Source: CAKRJP01 sp963658085 (lineage in GTDB: Bacteria; Bacillota; Clostridia; Lachnospirales; Lachnospiraceae). Taken from it: 64,000 bases of DNA. The translations under genes were made by a program, and so were the position numbers. Below the pieces are notes generated by a model. The model was not told the origin of the DNA, searched no databases, and worked only from the letters and a program-made list of their open reading frames with translations. The stretch covers positions 1 through 64,000 of the forward strand of contig CAVKOU010000002.1 of the NCBI GenBank assembly GCA_963658085.1, given 5' to 3'. Shown here one piece after another: positions 45,165 to 54,405 of this stretch (positions within the stretch are counted from its first letter, which is position 1; every line of letters starts with the position of its first letter).

Positions 45165-46859
45165 ATGAATATTATAATTCTAATATGCCTGGCGGTTTTA
45201 TTGATTGCCATGGCCTCCATGTTATTTGGGCGACATCAGTCGGTTCAACGAATCGGTGCCATAGGTATTGTCCTGGTATTGACCATCGCAGGAGCCTCTT
45301 TGTATGGCTACTTAAGAGCGGCAGAGTATGCAGAGCAGCAATTTGAAGAAAAATATGTTCTTGCTATGGGGAGCGTATACTCCTACATGGAAGAATTGGA
45401 GTCTACGGAGGAAGTCTATTCTTTTAATAGCGATGAATCCTTAAAAGAGGCGTCTGCCGCGATGAACGATGCATTGCCTGCAGTGGAGGATCAGGAGGAT
45501 AGATACCTTGCGCTGAGTCTGATAAAAAGTGATGATACAGGGAATTATTACGAGAGCTATCAGGATGGACAGGAAAAAAACCTGTGGGATAGCACAAAGC
45601 AGGTGGCAAAAGGCTTGATTACAAAGGCTATTACCAACCAGGGCTGTGCGGTTACAAAGCTTTCTGATGGTAATTTCCTTTTGGCAGTTACAGACAATAC
45701 AAGAGTTTCCCCGTCTTATGCACTATTGGTGAAGATCGCGTCCAAGCCATTGAGTGACAGTCTTGAATCTTTAAAAATGCAATATGCGATTTTGAGCCTA
45801 TTTTTCCTGGCAGCAGGAATGGCCCTTGCTTCGGTAGTAGTGATGCTTCAGGAAAGAGAGATTAAGAGCTACATTCGTCTGGTATCTCAGGTGGCTGAAG
45901 GCAAGAAAAATTGGAATAGCTTTAAGGTTGAGAATAGATCTTTTCTTAGAGAAAGTACAGAGATGCATACGCTTCAGAGTGCCATCCGTCAGATTGCTTC
46001 CAATATTGATTGGATGAATTACTCCAAATATAAAATGCTTCAGGCTTATTACCGTTTTGCACCGAAGCAGATTGAAAAGATCTTGCATCGGGATACCATT
46101 ATGGAGGTAGGACCTTTAGACAGGGTAACTACAGAAGCTACCCTGGCCTTTGTATCCTTTTCGGAAGATGAAACCTTGACAGAGAAAGAATACCTAAGAC
46201 AGATGGTAGAGAATTACTCTAATTTGGGAGAGGTGCGAAAGGAACAGGATGGTATCATCATTGCCGGCAGCAGCGATCTTAGTACTGTGAAGTTGATGTT
46301 TAACAAGGAAACAAAGAAGGCAGTGGACTTTGGTGCCAGATTAGTCATGAAGGAGTCTCAGGATGATGTGGCTGGAGATGCGTTTATCCTTCTTCATAGA
46401 ACCAGCTTTGTATATGGTGTAGCCGGAGATGAGGAGCAGGCATTTACCTATGTGCACTCCAATGAGATGAAGGTTTTAGATCGCTATATAAATGATCTGA
46501 AAAACATGGGCGTTCGCATGGTGGTTACAGATTATGTCCATGAAGTAGTTGGAGATGACGTGGCGACCAGATATATCGGTTATATCGAAAGCGGCGAATA
46601 TACCTTTAAGTTATACGAGGTGTTAGATGCTTACTCTATTTCAGAGCGTAGAAGAAGAGTGGAACTGATGCCGAAGTTCAAGAAGGCATTGGAACTTTTC
46701 TATCAGAGTGATTTTTATTTGGCAAGAAATACATTTTCAGAGATCTTAAAAAGTTGCCCGACAGATGAAGTGGCAAAATGGTATCTGTTTATCTGTGAGA
46801 ATTGTTTAAATAACCAGGACGTAAATCAACAGTCCTTTGCAATTTTTTCGCAAAAATAA
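45165..46859 (+). CDS. Degenerate class III nucleotidyl-cyclase-like membrane protein
   Basis: A 564-residue protein with two N-terminal hydrophobic segments (about residues 1-22 and 30-50), an outside domain (about 51-204), another span (about 205-227), a HAMP-like linker, and a cyclase-like domain (about 295-485). YYRFAPKQIEKILH and TEATLAFVSFSEDE align with the usual Y.P..V...L and F-D-I-x-x-F-T region, but the first metal Asp is Ser. A later KEQDGIIIA keeps one Asp, and SNEMKVLDRYINDL resembles the N-x3-R helix. About 70 C-terminal residues look TPR-like (LFYQSDFYLARNTFSEILK). Probably a catalytically dead sensor/scaffold. Tight operon spacing with neighbours. Confidence 0.6.
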   Translation: MNIIILICLAVLLIAMASMLFGRHQSVQRIGAIGIVLVLTIAGASLYGYLRAAEYAEQQFEEKYVLAMGSVYSYMEELESTEEVYSFNSDESLKEASAAMNDALPAVEDQEDRYLALSLIKSDDTGNYYESYQDGQEKNLWDSTKQVAKGLITKAITNQGCAVTKLSDGNFLLAVTDNTRVSPSYALLVKIASKPLSDSLESLKMQYAILSLFFLAAGMALASVVVMLQEREIKSYIRLVSQVAEGKKNWNSFKVENRSFLRESTEMHTLQSAIRQIASNIDWMNYSKYKMLQAYYRFAPKQIEKILHRDTIMEVGPLDRVTTEATLAFVSFSEDETLTEKEYLRQMVENYSNLGEVRKEQDGIIIAGSSDLSTVKLMFNKETKKAVDFGARLVMKESQDDVAGDAFILLHRTSFVYGVAGDEEQAFTYVHSNEMKVLDRYINDLKNMGVRMVVTDYVHEVVGDDVATRYIGYIESGEYTFKLYEVLDAYSISERRRRVELMPKFKKALELFYQSDFYLARNTFSEILKSCPTDEVAKWYLFICENCLNNQDVNQQSFAIFSQK

Positions 46860-46873
46860 GGAGCGAGTGATAT

Positions 46874-48100
46874 ATGAATCAGTTTTGGAATGTCATAGTC
46901 CAGGCGATTAGACTTAGGCTGAATCGATTTGTGACAATTGCCAGAAGATTGTCATCCCCCACCTATCTATTCCAGATGGTGGTTATCCGTGCAAGAGAGC
47001 ATTTTACAAAGCTTTTGGATGTCAAGCCTAAGCACAAAAAAGATTATTATACTGTTTTTCGATGGATGATTAGCCGGAGACTTGCAAATCTGGTTTTGAT
47101 TGTTGCCGGTGTGGCCTGCATTTTCTATCTTGCAAAGATCAGTCCGTTTAAGAGTGAAGCAGAACAGGCCAGTACAGTGAAGGTTTATAAGTATTCTTCG
47201 ATTCCTTTGCGTTTCGTGAAAGGACAGGTGAAGATTACCGCAAAAAGTGGTTATGTAGCTTATGAAGGTCACGTCAGCGATGGCTACGTCAATGGAGAAG
47301 GCAAGCTTTATAACTCAGAAGGAGTCCTTCTTTATGACGGAGAATTCAAGAAAAATGTATACGATGGAGATGGAATTCTGTATAGAGAAAGCGGTGCAAA
47401 ACTCTATGACGGAGAATTTTCTGAGGGAGTAAAGGAAGGAAAGGGAGATCTCTACGGAACTTCCGATAATAAAGTCTTTACTGGAGAATTTCACTTAGAT
47501 AAGATTGTTTATACACAGCTTTTAAACAAGACTGCGGAGGAAATTTCCCAGATTTATACTGGAGATCAATACATTTTCCAAAATGGAGATGCCACAGAGA
47601 ATGCAGCAGAAGCAGGAACTGCAGAAGATGCTACAGCAGAAGCTGAGTCCGACGCAGTTGGAACAGTTGCGGAAGCTGGCAATGCAGTGGCTCTGTCAGA
47701 TATCAGCGTGATCTATTATTCCAAAGATACCTCAGAGAGTATTGAGGATACGGTAAAATCCGACACCCTCCTTGTGGGAGAATCGGAATTTGTATATGGT
47801 AATAAAACCATTGATACCTTGGAAGGCTTAGAGGAGACTCTTGGAGAGCCGGAATATGAAGGAAATAGTTATCTGACATTTTTGGAGGCAGTGGGAATCA
47901 ATTGGCTTCAGAATCAGGGAAAGCAGATCAGTATTGATACAGGTATCGATTTAGAGTCTGTATTTGATGAAGTAAGTCTTGTAAATGGATACAACGCAGA
48001 TAAAACTCTTTATCTGCATACTTATAAGATTGGGGAGTTAACTTATACATTTTACTCAGTTGGAAGAACCGGAAGTTTCTTTATGTACGAAATTGAGTAA
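46874..48100 (+). CDS. MORN-repeat membrane protein
   Basis: A 408-residue protein. A basic N-terminal cytoplasmic region (about residues 1-75) precedes one membrane span (about 77-95, VLIVAGVACIFYLAKI). Outside lie about three or four MORN repeats (about 126-205: YEGHVSDGYVNGEGKLYNS, YDGEFKKNVYDGDGILY, YDGEFSEGVKEGKGDLY), then an Ala/Glu-rich linker and a C-terminal folded region (about 290-408). MORN sheets mediate binding to lipids or proteins. Within this operon it is likely part of the envelope assembly. AAGGAG precedes the ATG. Confidence 0.75.
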   Translation: MNQFWNVIVQAIRLRLNRFVTIARRLSSPTYLFQMVVIRAREHFTKLLDVKPKHKKDYYTVFRWMISRRLANLVLIVAGVACIFYLAKISPFKSEAEQASTVKVYKYSSIPLRFVKGQVKITAKSGYVAYEGHVSDGYVNGEGKLYNSEGVLLYDGEFKKNVYDGDGILYRESGAKLYDGEFSEGVKEGKGDLYGTSDNKVFTGEFHLDKIVYTQLLNKTAEEISQIYTGDQYIFQNGDATENAAEAGTAEDATAEAESDAVGTVAEAGNAVALSDISVIYYSKDTSESIEDTVKSDTLLVGESEFVYGNKTIDTLEGLEETLGEPEYEGNSYLTFLEAVGINWLQNQGKQISIDTGIDLESVFDEVSLVNGYNADKTLYLHTYKIGELTYTFYSVGRTGSFFMYEIE

Positions 48101-48120
48101 TCACCGGGGAGGATAATCTA

Positions 48121-50166
48121 TTGAAGAAACGAATCGTTTCCTTGTTGCTGATCGTGGCCTTAAGTGTGACGATTTCCCCTGGATGGATAGGGGGAGGGAT
48201 AGTAAAAGCGGCAGACAAAGAGCTGACGATAACTACAGTGAAGTCTGCGGCCTTGGCGGTCAGCGATGATTATACCACAATTGAAAATAAACTAGCTTTG
48301 GCAAAGGCGAAATATACCCAGTCTGTGAAAAAGCTGAAATTGAAGGAAAAGAATCAGAAATCTTTCAGATGGTCTGCCCTCTTAAATTTCAAGTTACCGG
48401 AGAGCCCGAATCTGACGGATGAGTCTTCCTACAACTATGAACCTTTGGAACTACAGTCGGAGATCGATCAGCAGGAACATAAGTTGAACGATACTGTATA
48501 CAGTGTTTACGAAAAGGTGGAACTTCAATTTGTAGAAGCTTATAGACTTCAGGAGAAGATCGCCTACAACGAGAAGCGGTTGAATACGGCAAATAAGACC
48601 TTGAAGAAGAATAAGGCGAAGCTTCTTTTGGGGGAGGCTAGTCAGACAGATATTGATTCTATGGAGTCTAAGATTAGCACATTAGAGAGTACCATTGCTT
48701 CCGATGAGCGAAGCCTTGAGGCAGCCTTAGATAAGCTCGGAACCCAGACAGGGTTGGATCTAAGCAACGGATATACCTTGTCCTCTCCTTTCGTGGATGC
48801 AACTATGCAACGGGAGGATCTGGATACTCTTATTGAGACGACTCTAGACCGCAGCGATACTTATTATCAGGCCCAGCAGACTACGGCAAATGCCCTGCTG
48901 GAGCTTAATACCAATTATAATCTTATGAAGAACCAGTATGGCGCTTCTAAGATGTCTATGATTGATAGTTATATCAATCAGGCAAAGAACGGAGAGACCA
49001 TTAACTCTTCGGCTTTCAAGCAACGTTACAATGAATTCTTAACAGCGATAGATGCCCCTTGGACAGGAAGTTTTAATATTCTTTTTATTTCGATTCCTAA
49101 GGAATGGATCAAGGGAGAGGTCGATGGTGTCCGTTATGTAGAGGATGAACCTTATGCCTTGTATGAATCTGCGTTGGAGTACCAGAGCGCACTGGCAGAG
49201 GAGACCGCTACAAAGAATGAGATTACACAAACTGTAAAAGATAGTTTTGAAAATTATATTTCTGCAAAAAATGCCTGTGAGACAGCAAAGCAGAGTATTA
49301 AGGATAAAAAGAAAGAACTGACGAAGGATTCTTATCTGAATGCCAGCAATAAAATGACCTACGAAGAATACGCCGATGTTCAGGAAGAATACGAGGAGCT
49401 GCAGATTGATTATCTTCAGGCTCAGGCGGATTATGCAGGAATCCTGTATAGCTATGACCGGTTGACCTGTGGAAAGGTTTCGGAATATATGACAGGAGAT
49501 AGCATTGAGTTATCAACTTCCTCCGGTGGAAACAGTTATGTGGTGGAAGATGACGGAGATGGTATCTACTATTACATCCGTTCCCTGGTTTCCGGAACTA
49601 TTTTTGAGGTGGGAATTACAAAAACCGAGGATTTAGACACGGATGTAGATTCCTTTGAACTTTGGATTGATGATGTGCAGGTAGGAGAGAAAACCTCCCT
49701 GGATGGAACGATCAGACATTTGACCTTCGACACCGAAGAGGCAGGAAAGGTTGTTATAAGACTCTATTCCGGAGATGATTTTGTGGATGATTGTGAGATT
49801 GATCCTACGGTCTATTCCGGAAAGCTCTCTATTACCAATTACACTATTAAGAAGCGCAACAGCAAGGAATCTATTGCTTCTTACACTATGAAAAAGAACT
49901 CTTCTGGAACGGTAGAGTTAAGTATCAGTCCGAAGGAAGAGGGAGAAATCGCATCCTTCGTTGTAAAGACTAGTGATGGAAAGGCTTTAGTAAGCGACAA
50001 GAAGATTGCCATCGATAAGAGTTTTAAATATTTATCAGCGGCAAATAACAGTTTGGAGAATCTGGTGGTTAGCTTCTATGATTCCGACGGAGAACATCTC
50101 TATGATGGAACCTTTGATACCAGCGACCAGATGATTTACAAAGTAACTGAAGATGAGGACCAATAG
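48121..50166 (+). CDS. Secreted TolC-like coiled-coil protein
   Basis: A 681-residue exported protein starting with TTG 48121 (GGGGAGGATAA upstream). Signal peptide about residues 1-32. Two long helical repeats resemble the outer membrane efflux (TolC) family: AYRLQEKIAYNEKRLNTA, KAKLLLGEASQTDIDSMESK and LEAALDKLGTQTGL in the first, then a second helical pair near 400-455 (YEEYADVQEEYEELQIDYLQ). Residues about 465-681 are beta-rich, Asp/Gly-rich and unlike TolC. In an apparently monoderm bacterium a TolC-type coiled coil would cross the cell wall rather than an outer membrane. It sits between membrane proteins and the CIS core genes. Confidence 0.7.
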   Translation: MKKRIVSLLLIVALSVTISPGWIGGGIVKAADKELTITTVKSAALAVSDDYTTIENKLALAKAKYTQSVKKLKLKEKNQKSFRWSALLNFKLPESPNLTDESSYNYEPLELQSEIDQQEHKLNDTVYSVYEKVELQFVEAYRLQEKIAYNEKRLNTANKTLKKNKAKLLLGEASQTDIDSMESKISTLESTIASDERSLEAALDKLGTQTGLDLSNGYTLSSPFVDATMQREDLDTLIETTLDRSDTYYQAQQTTANALLELNTNYNLMKNQYGASKMSMIDSYINQAKNGETINSSAFKQRYNEFLTAIDAPWTGSFNILFISIPKEWIKGEVDGVRYVEDEPYALYESALEYQSALAEETATKNEITQTVKDSFENYISAKNACETAKQSIKDKKKELTKDSYLNASNKMTYEEYADVQEEYEELQIDYLQAQADYAGILYSYDRLTCGKVSEYMTGDSIELSTSSGGNSYVVEDDGDGIYYYIRSLVSGTIFEVGITKTEDLDTDVDSFELWIDDVQVGEKTSLDGTIRHLTFDTEEAGKVVIRLYSGDDFVDDCEIDPTVYSGKLSITNYTIKKRNSKESIASYTMKKNSSGTVELSISPKEEGEIASFVVKTSDGKALVSDKKIAIDKSFKYLSAANNSLENLVVSFYDSDGEHLYDGTFDTSDQMIYKVTEDEDQ

Positions 50167-50181
50167 GAAAGGAGGAATTCT

Positions 50182-52653
50182 ATGAAAAAGAAAGTTGTAA
50201 TAGCACTGCTTGCCTTGGCAATAGGAGGAACAGCAGTTTTTCAGAACATGGATCTTATTGCAGAAGCGGTTATCAGTAGCAGAGACAATGGCGTGAAATC
50301 TGTCCATGTTTCTAATAATGATATTGAGAATTCCACCTTGGTGATCGGTTCTTATTTGATTCATATTGACGGACTTACGGATGAAGTTTATGAGTTGGCT
50401 CAGGCTTCTGCCAATGAGTTCGATCAAAATGTTATGTATTATAAATCGGAGTTGGCGGACGGTCAGTGGTATGAGATCACCGACGCCTCCTCCATTGCGG
50501 ATATTACCTCCGGGGGAACGCCTGTGGATGCTTCAGAGATTGAGGCTTTGAATTTTACTCATAAGGTGGATTCGACGGGGACGATTACCGATCTTCGCAC
50601 CGGAAACACGGTGGGCGCCTATGATATTAATGATCCCTATGACCTGGAGAATCTGGAGGAGTTAGAGCCTCTGAAGCTTAGATATCAGGCCATGGAAGCA
50701 AAGGAAGATAAATCTGACGAGGATGATACCAATATCAGCACGATAGCTAACTTCTTTGGTATTAATGTAAAGAATTCCATAACCATTGATTGCGACAGCA
50801 AGTTAAGTGCTCTGGAGACTTATAAGCAGGGATTGATCACAAGAGAAAAGCCATCATCCTGGACTTCAGCGGTAGATACCGTATCTGCTTCCGTGGATGC
50901 AACCAGAAGATTAGAGGTGCTAAATACTATAGAAAAGCAGCTGACAGCTCTGCTTAACGATACCACTGTTCAGACTGATTCTGAACTAACCCAGGCTATT
51001 GCAGAGTCCCAGTCTAATGTGGAGAGCAGTATTACTTCCTATACTGCAAAGGAATTGTCAGAGGGTACCACAGTAATCACAAAGGCTGTTTACGACTACA
51101 GCAATGATTTGATTACCTGTGCTAACAGCGGAGACTTAGACGGAGCAGACACAGCTACCGAGAATTTAGTAAACCTTGAAAATATTATGCAGAGCACCAT
51201 TGCGAATTCCAGCAGTGAGCTTGAAACTTTAAATAACGGATTGGTAGAGGATGCCTTTAGCGAGTGGAAGAGTAAATTATCTTCCGGCGCATCTTCGGAT
51301 TATCAGAAGGCAGTAAGTAATGGCTCTTCGGAATCCGTAAGAACCAGCTATTTAACCAGTCAACAAAATGACACCAATTCAGCAAGACAGGATTATCAAA
51401 CCTTGCTTTCTGAGTCTTGGAAGCGCATGGCCAATGAAAAAGCCCAGGAAGATTGCATGAAGCGCATCGATGGGGTGGCAGATCTGGAGGCTTTAGTTCC
51501 GGAGGATGCAGCACAGTCCTATCAGTTGGAGACTGTACAGGAGCATCTAAATTGGCTTCGAACAGAACTTGCAAATCTGGTAGCTGAATCCGGCGATTCC
51601 TCGGATCTTGATAGCTTAAATAGTGAGATGGAGGATCTGGAAACCCAGAGGAGAAATGCCTTGGATAAAAATGACCTCAGTACTGCGAAGCGCTTGGAGG
51701 CAGAGATTGAAGCCAAGCAGCAGGATCTAGATGACCTGACTAAAGAGTTGACAGATGTGTTAAACTCAGATAGTAGTTCGGAGTCCGACAAAGCAAAAGC
51801 GGCAGCAGGGCTTTCTGATGGGAGTGCAGCCAAAATGTTAAATACGTTGGCTTCCGCCATTACCTCCGGAATCCGGGATGGTTCCGATACCTCCGGTACG
51901 GAGAATCAGATGGAGGCTTTTAAAGCCCTTAGTAGTTATGATCCTTCTGCAGCAGCGGCAGGACTTTCGGATATTAAAGATGCTTTAGATGGAGCTACTT
52001 CTATCGATGATGATTTGAAGGATCAGTTAAGCGAAGCAGTCAGCGAGGTGGAGCAGGAAGTGGGAGATGGAAGCTCTTCGGGAGAAAATCTTACTACTGA
52101 TGAGCTTAAGAATCTTCTGGCAGATTACTTTGGTTCTCTTCTTGGAAATGGAACCTCGGATGTATCTGACAGGGATATGGCGGCAGCTTTGATCGCGCTA
52201 TCCATGTACGCCGAGGATGCAGATAATTCCGATGCCAGAGCATTGGCAGTATCCATTGCAGATAAGATGAATTCTGCAGGCAATAGTTATATTTATACAC
52301 AGTACAATAAAGCGTCGGATGAGTATTTATCTCTAAGAGCAATCTCAAAAGTTTTGGGATATCGATATATTTTTGATAGTGCACATTATACCGTGACCCT
52401 ACGTCAATCGTATAATTATTACAGATTCACAAAAGACAAATTAGAGTATACCTATACCGAAAAAGCGGTAGGCAGTATGCAAAAGGCAGCTGGTTTGATG
52501 GATACTCTTTATATATCAAGTACAGATGCAGAATCTATTTTCAATTGCACGGGCTATTATGTACCAAAGAGCAGTTATGCATCCGTGAAGACTTCTAACA
52601 TGGAATCCTTGATCCAGGAAGTTTACCAGATGCTTATGGAAGGAGGCGCATAG
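50182..52653 (+). CDS. Secreted coiled-coil protein with copper-amine-oxidase-type C-terminal domain
   Basis: An 823-residue exported protein. Signal peptide about residues 1-29 (MKKKVVIALLALAIGGTAVF). A globular region (about 30-180) is followed by a long helical, Ser/Glu/Asp/Leu-rich section (about 220-640), including TAKRLEAEIEAKQQDLDDLT. Near 705-750 lies a stalk-like domain of the copper amine oxidase N-terminal type (YLSLRAISKVLGYRYIFDSA HYTVTLR in two pieces), common in Gram-positive wall-associated proteins. Likely a wall-spanning component encoded 4 bp before the first CIS core gene. Exact role unknown. AAAGGAGG precedes the ATG. Confidence 0.65.
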   Translation: MKKKVVIALLALAIGGTAVFQNMDLIAEAVISSRDNGVKSVHVSNNDIENSTLVIGSYLIHIDGLTDEVYELAQASANEFDQNVMYYKSELADGQWYEITDASSIADITSGGTPVDASEIEALNFTHKVDSTGTITDLRTGNTVGAYDINDPYDLENLEELEPLKLRYQAMEAKEDKSDEDDTNISTIANFFGINVKNSITIDCDSKLSALETYKQGLITREKPSSWTSAVDTVSASVDATRRLEVLNTIEKQLTALLNDTTVQTDSELTQAIAESQSNVESSITSYTAKELSEGTTVITKAVYDYSNDLITCANSGDLDGADTATENLVNLENIMQSTIANSSSELETLNNGLVEDAFSEWKSKLSSGASSDYQKAVSNGSSESVRTSYLTSQQNDTNSARQDYQTLLSESWKRMANEKAQEDCMKRIDGVADLEALVPEDAAQSYQLETVQEHLNWLRTELANLVAESGDSSDLDSLNSEMEDLETQRRNALDKNDLSTAKRLEAEIEAKQQDLDDLTKELTDVLNSDSSSESDKAKAAAGLSDGSAAKMLNTLASAITSGIRDGSDTSGTENQMEAFKALSSYDPSAAAAGLSDIKDALDGATSIDDDLKDQLSEAVSEVEQEVGDGSSSGENLTTDELKNLLADYFGSLLGNGTSDVSDRDMAAALIALSMYAEDADNSDARALAVSIADKMNSAGNSYIYTQYNKASDEYLSLRAISKVLGYRYIFDSAHYTVTLRQSYNYYRFTKDKLEYTYTEKAVGSMQKAAGLMDTLYISSTDAESIFNCTGYYVPKSSYASVKTSNMESLIQEVYQMLMEGGA

Positions 52654-52657
52654 GAGA

Positions 52658-53257
52658 ATGGCAGATTATACCATTATATCTGACGTCAGTAATTACATAT
52701 GCAAGATGCTCCGTGAGAAGATGTGTCCGGAGCCGGTGCCTTCACCGAACAACATCGAAATATCATCCCCTACTTCTCAGGATGTAGACTACATCATCGG
52801 TTTATATCTTTATGATGTAAAAGAAGAAGGTGTGACGATTCAGGCCCCCAGAAGATCTGCGGGTGGGACGACTTTGACAAAGCCGCCAGTACCATACAGT
52901 CTTTACTATATGGTATTTATTAACGGTTCTTCCCAGATGGGACTAAAAGCACCGGATATACAAAAGATCATTGGAAAGGTAGCACAGATTGTCAGTGATA
53001 ACAACAGTGTTTACCCCCATGAGCTGCAACCATGGTTAGATGCAACAGAACCTCCTATCGTGTTAACTCAGGCGAAGATGGCACTGGAGGAGAAAGTTCG
53101 GGTGTGGCAGGCGATCAACAAACCTTACGAGATCAGTCTGTTTTATAAGGCGGCACCTGTCTATGTATCTAGTGAAGTTATGGTTGATCCTCCACGTGTC
53201 AATGAAGCTGTATTTGGCATTGACATGATTGGCCGTGAAAGGAGGGAGAAAGGTTAA
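52658..53257 (+). CDS. CIS tube/sheath terminator, DUF4255 (Pvc16/Afp16-like)
   Basis: A 199-residue protein matching DUF4255, the Pvc16 N-terminal family: an N-terminal DYTIISDVSNYICKMLRE, then PTSQDVDYIIGLYLYDVKEE, PPVPYSLYYMVFING, and a late IWRAINKPY-equivalent VWQAINKPYEISLFYK before VSSEVMVDPP. Family members cap the distal end of the contractile tube and stop its growth. It is the first recognisable core gene of the CIS here, while in Photorhabdus-type clusters this gene is last. Immediately followed by the next gene. Confidence 0.85.
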   Translation: MADYTIISDVSNYICKMLREKMCPEPVPSPNNIEISSPTSQDVDYIIGLYLYDVKEEGVTIQAPRRSAGGTTLTKPPVPYSLYYMVFINGSSQMGLKAPDIQKIIGKVAQIVSDNNSVYPHELQPWLDATEPPIVLTQAKMALEEKVRVWQAINKPYEISLFYKAAPVYVSSEVMVDPPRVNEAVFGIDMIGRERREKG

Positions 53258-53971
53258 GTGGAAGCTTCAATTTCATATTCGGTTGATCTTATTATTCGAT
53301 TGATCGACACCACCACCGGATATCCGGTGACAGAGCGCCAGGTAATCTTCAGTGAAAACGGGATTCCCGTAGCATTTTTAGCGAAAGAAGATGGCGTCTA
53401 TGTGGGAATGAATATGGGGAAAACAGACAGAGAGCTTCGAGTGCAAGTAAAGGGATATTTGGAATGCGACTTCTCGGTGGTATACGCAGATATGGTAGGA
53501 CGTTATCCGGAAGTTTTGGTATATTTGATTCCTGAGATTCCAAGTTATGGATTTACCAATATCTTGGAACTAAAAGGAAATTTACCGGGAATTGAATCCA
53601 TTGACGCCGTTTCCATGACAGATCCTTATGGAAAAGCTCAAGCTTATCAGGCACAGAAGCAGCAGATGAAACTTCTCGATTCCAAAAGACTTACGGAACG
53701 AGCTTATGCATTGCTCCATGAAGAACCGGAATCCTTCGAAGAGTTTCACATTTTTCCTGCGAAGAATAAGCAGATCTTAAAATTAAAAGATCCTCTTTTG
53801 ACGGAATGTAGACCGGAGGAGATTATCACTCGTATAATAAGAGGTAAGACCGAGGAGTCTGGAGATTATACCTTGAGAGTACGTGGTGATGGACGCGGAA
53901 CCGATTATTTGGTTCGATATGTCGTAAATGGACAGACTGAATTTAAAAGGATTGTCTTTGACGACAATTAA
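53258..53971 (+). CDS. CIS-associated protein of unknown function
   Basis: A 237-residue protein starting with GTG directly after the DUF4255 stop (no gap); GGAGGGAGAAAGG is upstream. The first ~100 residues look like a beta-sandwich: SYSVDLIIRLIDTTTGYPVT, VIFSENGIPVAFLAKEDGVY and VQVKGYLECDFSV resemble carboxypeptidase-regulatory/Ig-like modules. A helical stretch (about 120-160) and a further beta segment follow. No signal peptide or membrane span. Its place between the cap and the tip gene suggests a structural or assembly role. Confidence 0.55.
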   Translation: MEASISYSVDLIIRLIDTTTGYPVTERQVIFSENGIPVAFLAKEDGVYVGMNMGKTDRELRVQVKGYLECDFSVVYADMVGRYPEVLVYLIPEIPSYGFTNILELKGNLPGIESIDAVSMTDPYGKAQAYQAQKQQMKLLDSKRLTERAYALLHEEPESFEEFHIFPAKNKQILKLKDPLLTECRPEEIITRIIRGKTEESGDYTLRVRGDGRGTDYLVRYVVNGQTEFKRIVFDDN

Positions 53972-53994
53972 GACAGGAGGTTGTAAAATAACAG

Positions 53995-54384
53995 ATGGGA
54001 GTACTTACAGTGGCAGGAGCAACCTGCACTTGCTCATTTGGAACCGCACCTTGTACCTTGCAGGTGACATCGCAGCTTAGCTGTATGGCAGAGGGAAAAC
54101 CTATTGCCACGATACAGGATATGCAGCCTGGAGCAAATTTACCTACTTTCGGAATGTGCACATCACTGGCCAATCCGGCAGTAGCCGCAGCTACGGCAGC
54201 AGCCCTTGGAGTGCTGACACCGCAGCCTTGCACTTTGGTCCCGGCAGGAACCTGGATTTCTTCAAACCCCAAGGTACTGATTGGTGGAATCCCGTGTCTG
54301 ACAGGTGATGCAACCCTCATGTGTGGATTAGGAGCCGGAACGATTAAGATCGTAAATCCCGGCCAAGCAAAGACAATTGTGTGA
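53995..54384 (+). CDS. DUF4280 PAAR-like spike-tip protein
   Basis: A 129-residue protein with the DUF4280 (PAAR-like) pattern: AGATCTCSFGTAPCTLQV, ATIQDMQPGANLPTFGMC, NPAVAAATAAALGVLTPQPC and a final TLMCGLGAGTIKIVNPGQ. Such proteins cap the central spike of CIS and type VI systems and may carry effectors. It is Cys-rich (8 Cys), compatible with metal-stabilised folding. AGGAGG lies about 13 nt before the ATG. Confidence 0.88.
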   Translation: MGVLTVAGATCTCSFGTAPCTLQVTSQLSCMAEGKPIATIQDMQPGANLPTFGMCTSLANPAVAAATAAALGVLTPQPCTLVPAGTWISSNPKVLIGGIPCLTGDATLMCGLGAGTIKIVNPGQAKTIV

Positions 54385-54405
54385 TATTAGAAAGGAGAAC
54401 TAATT

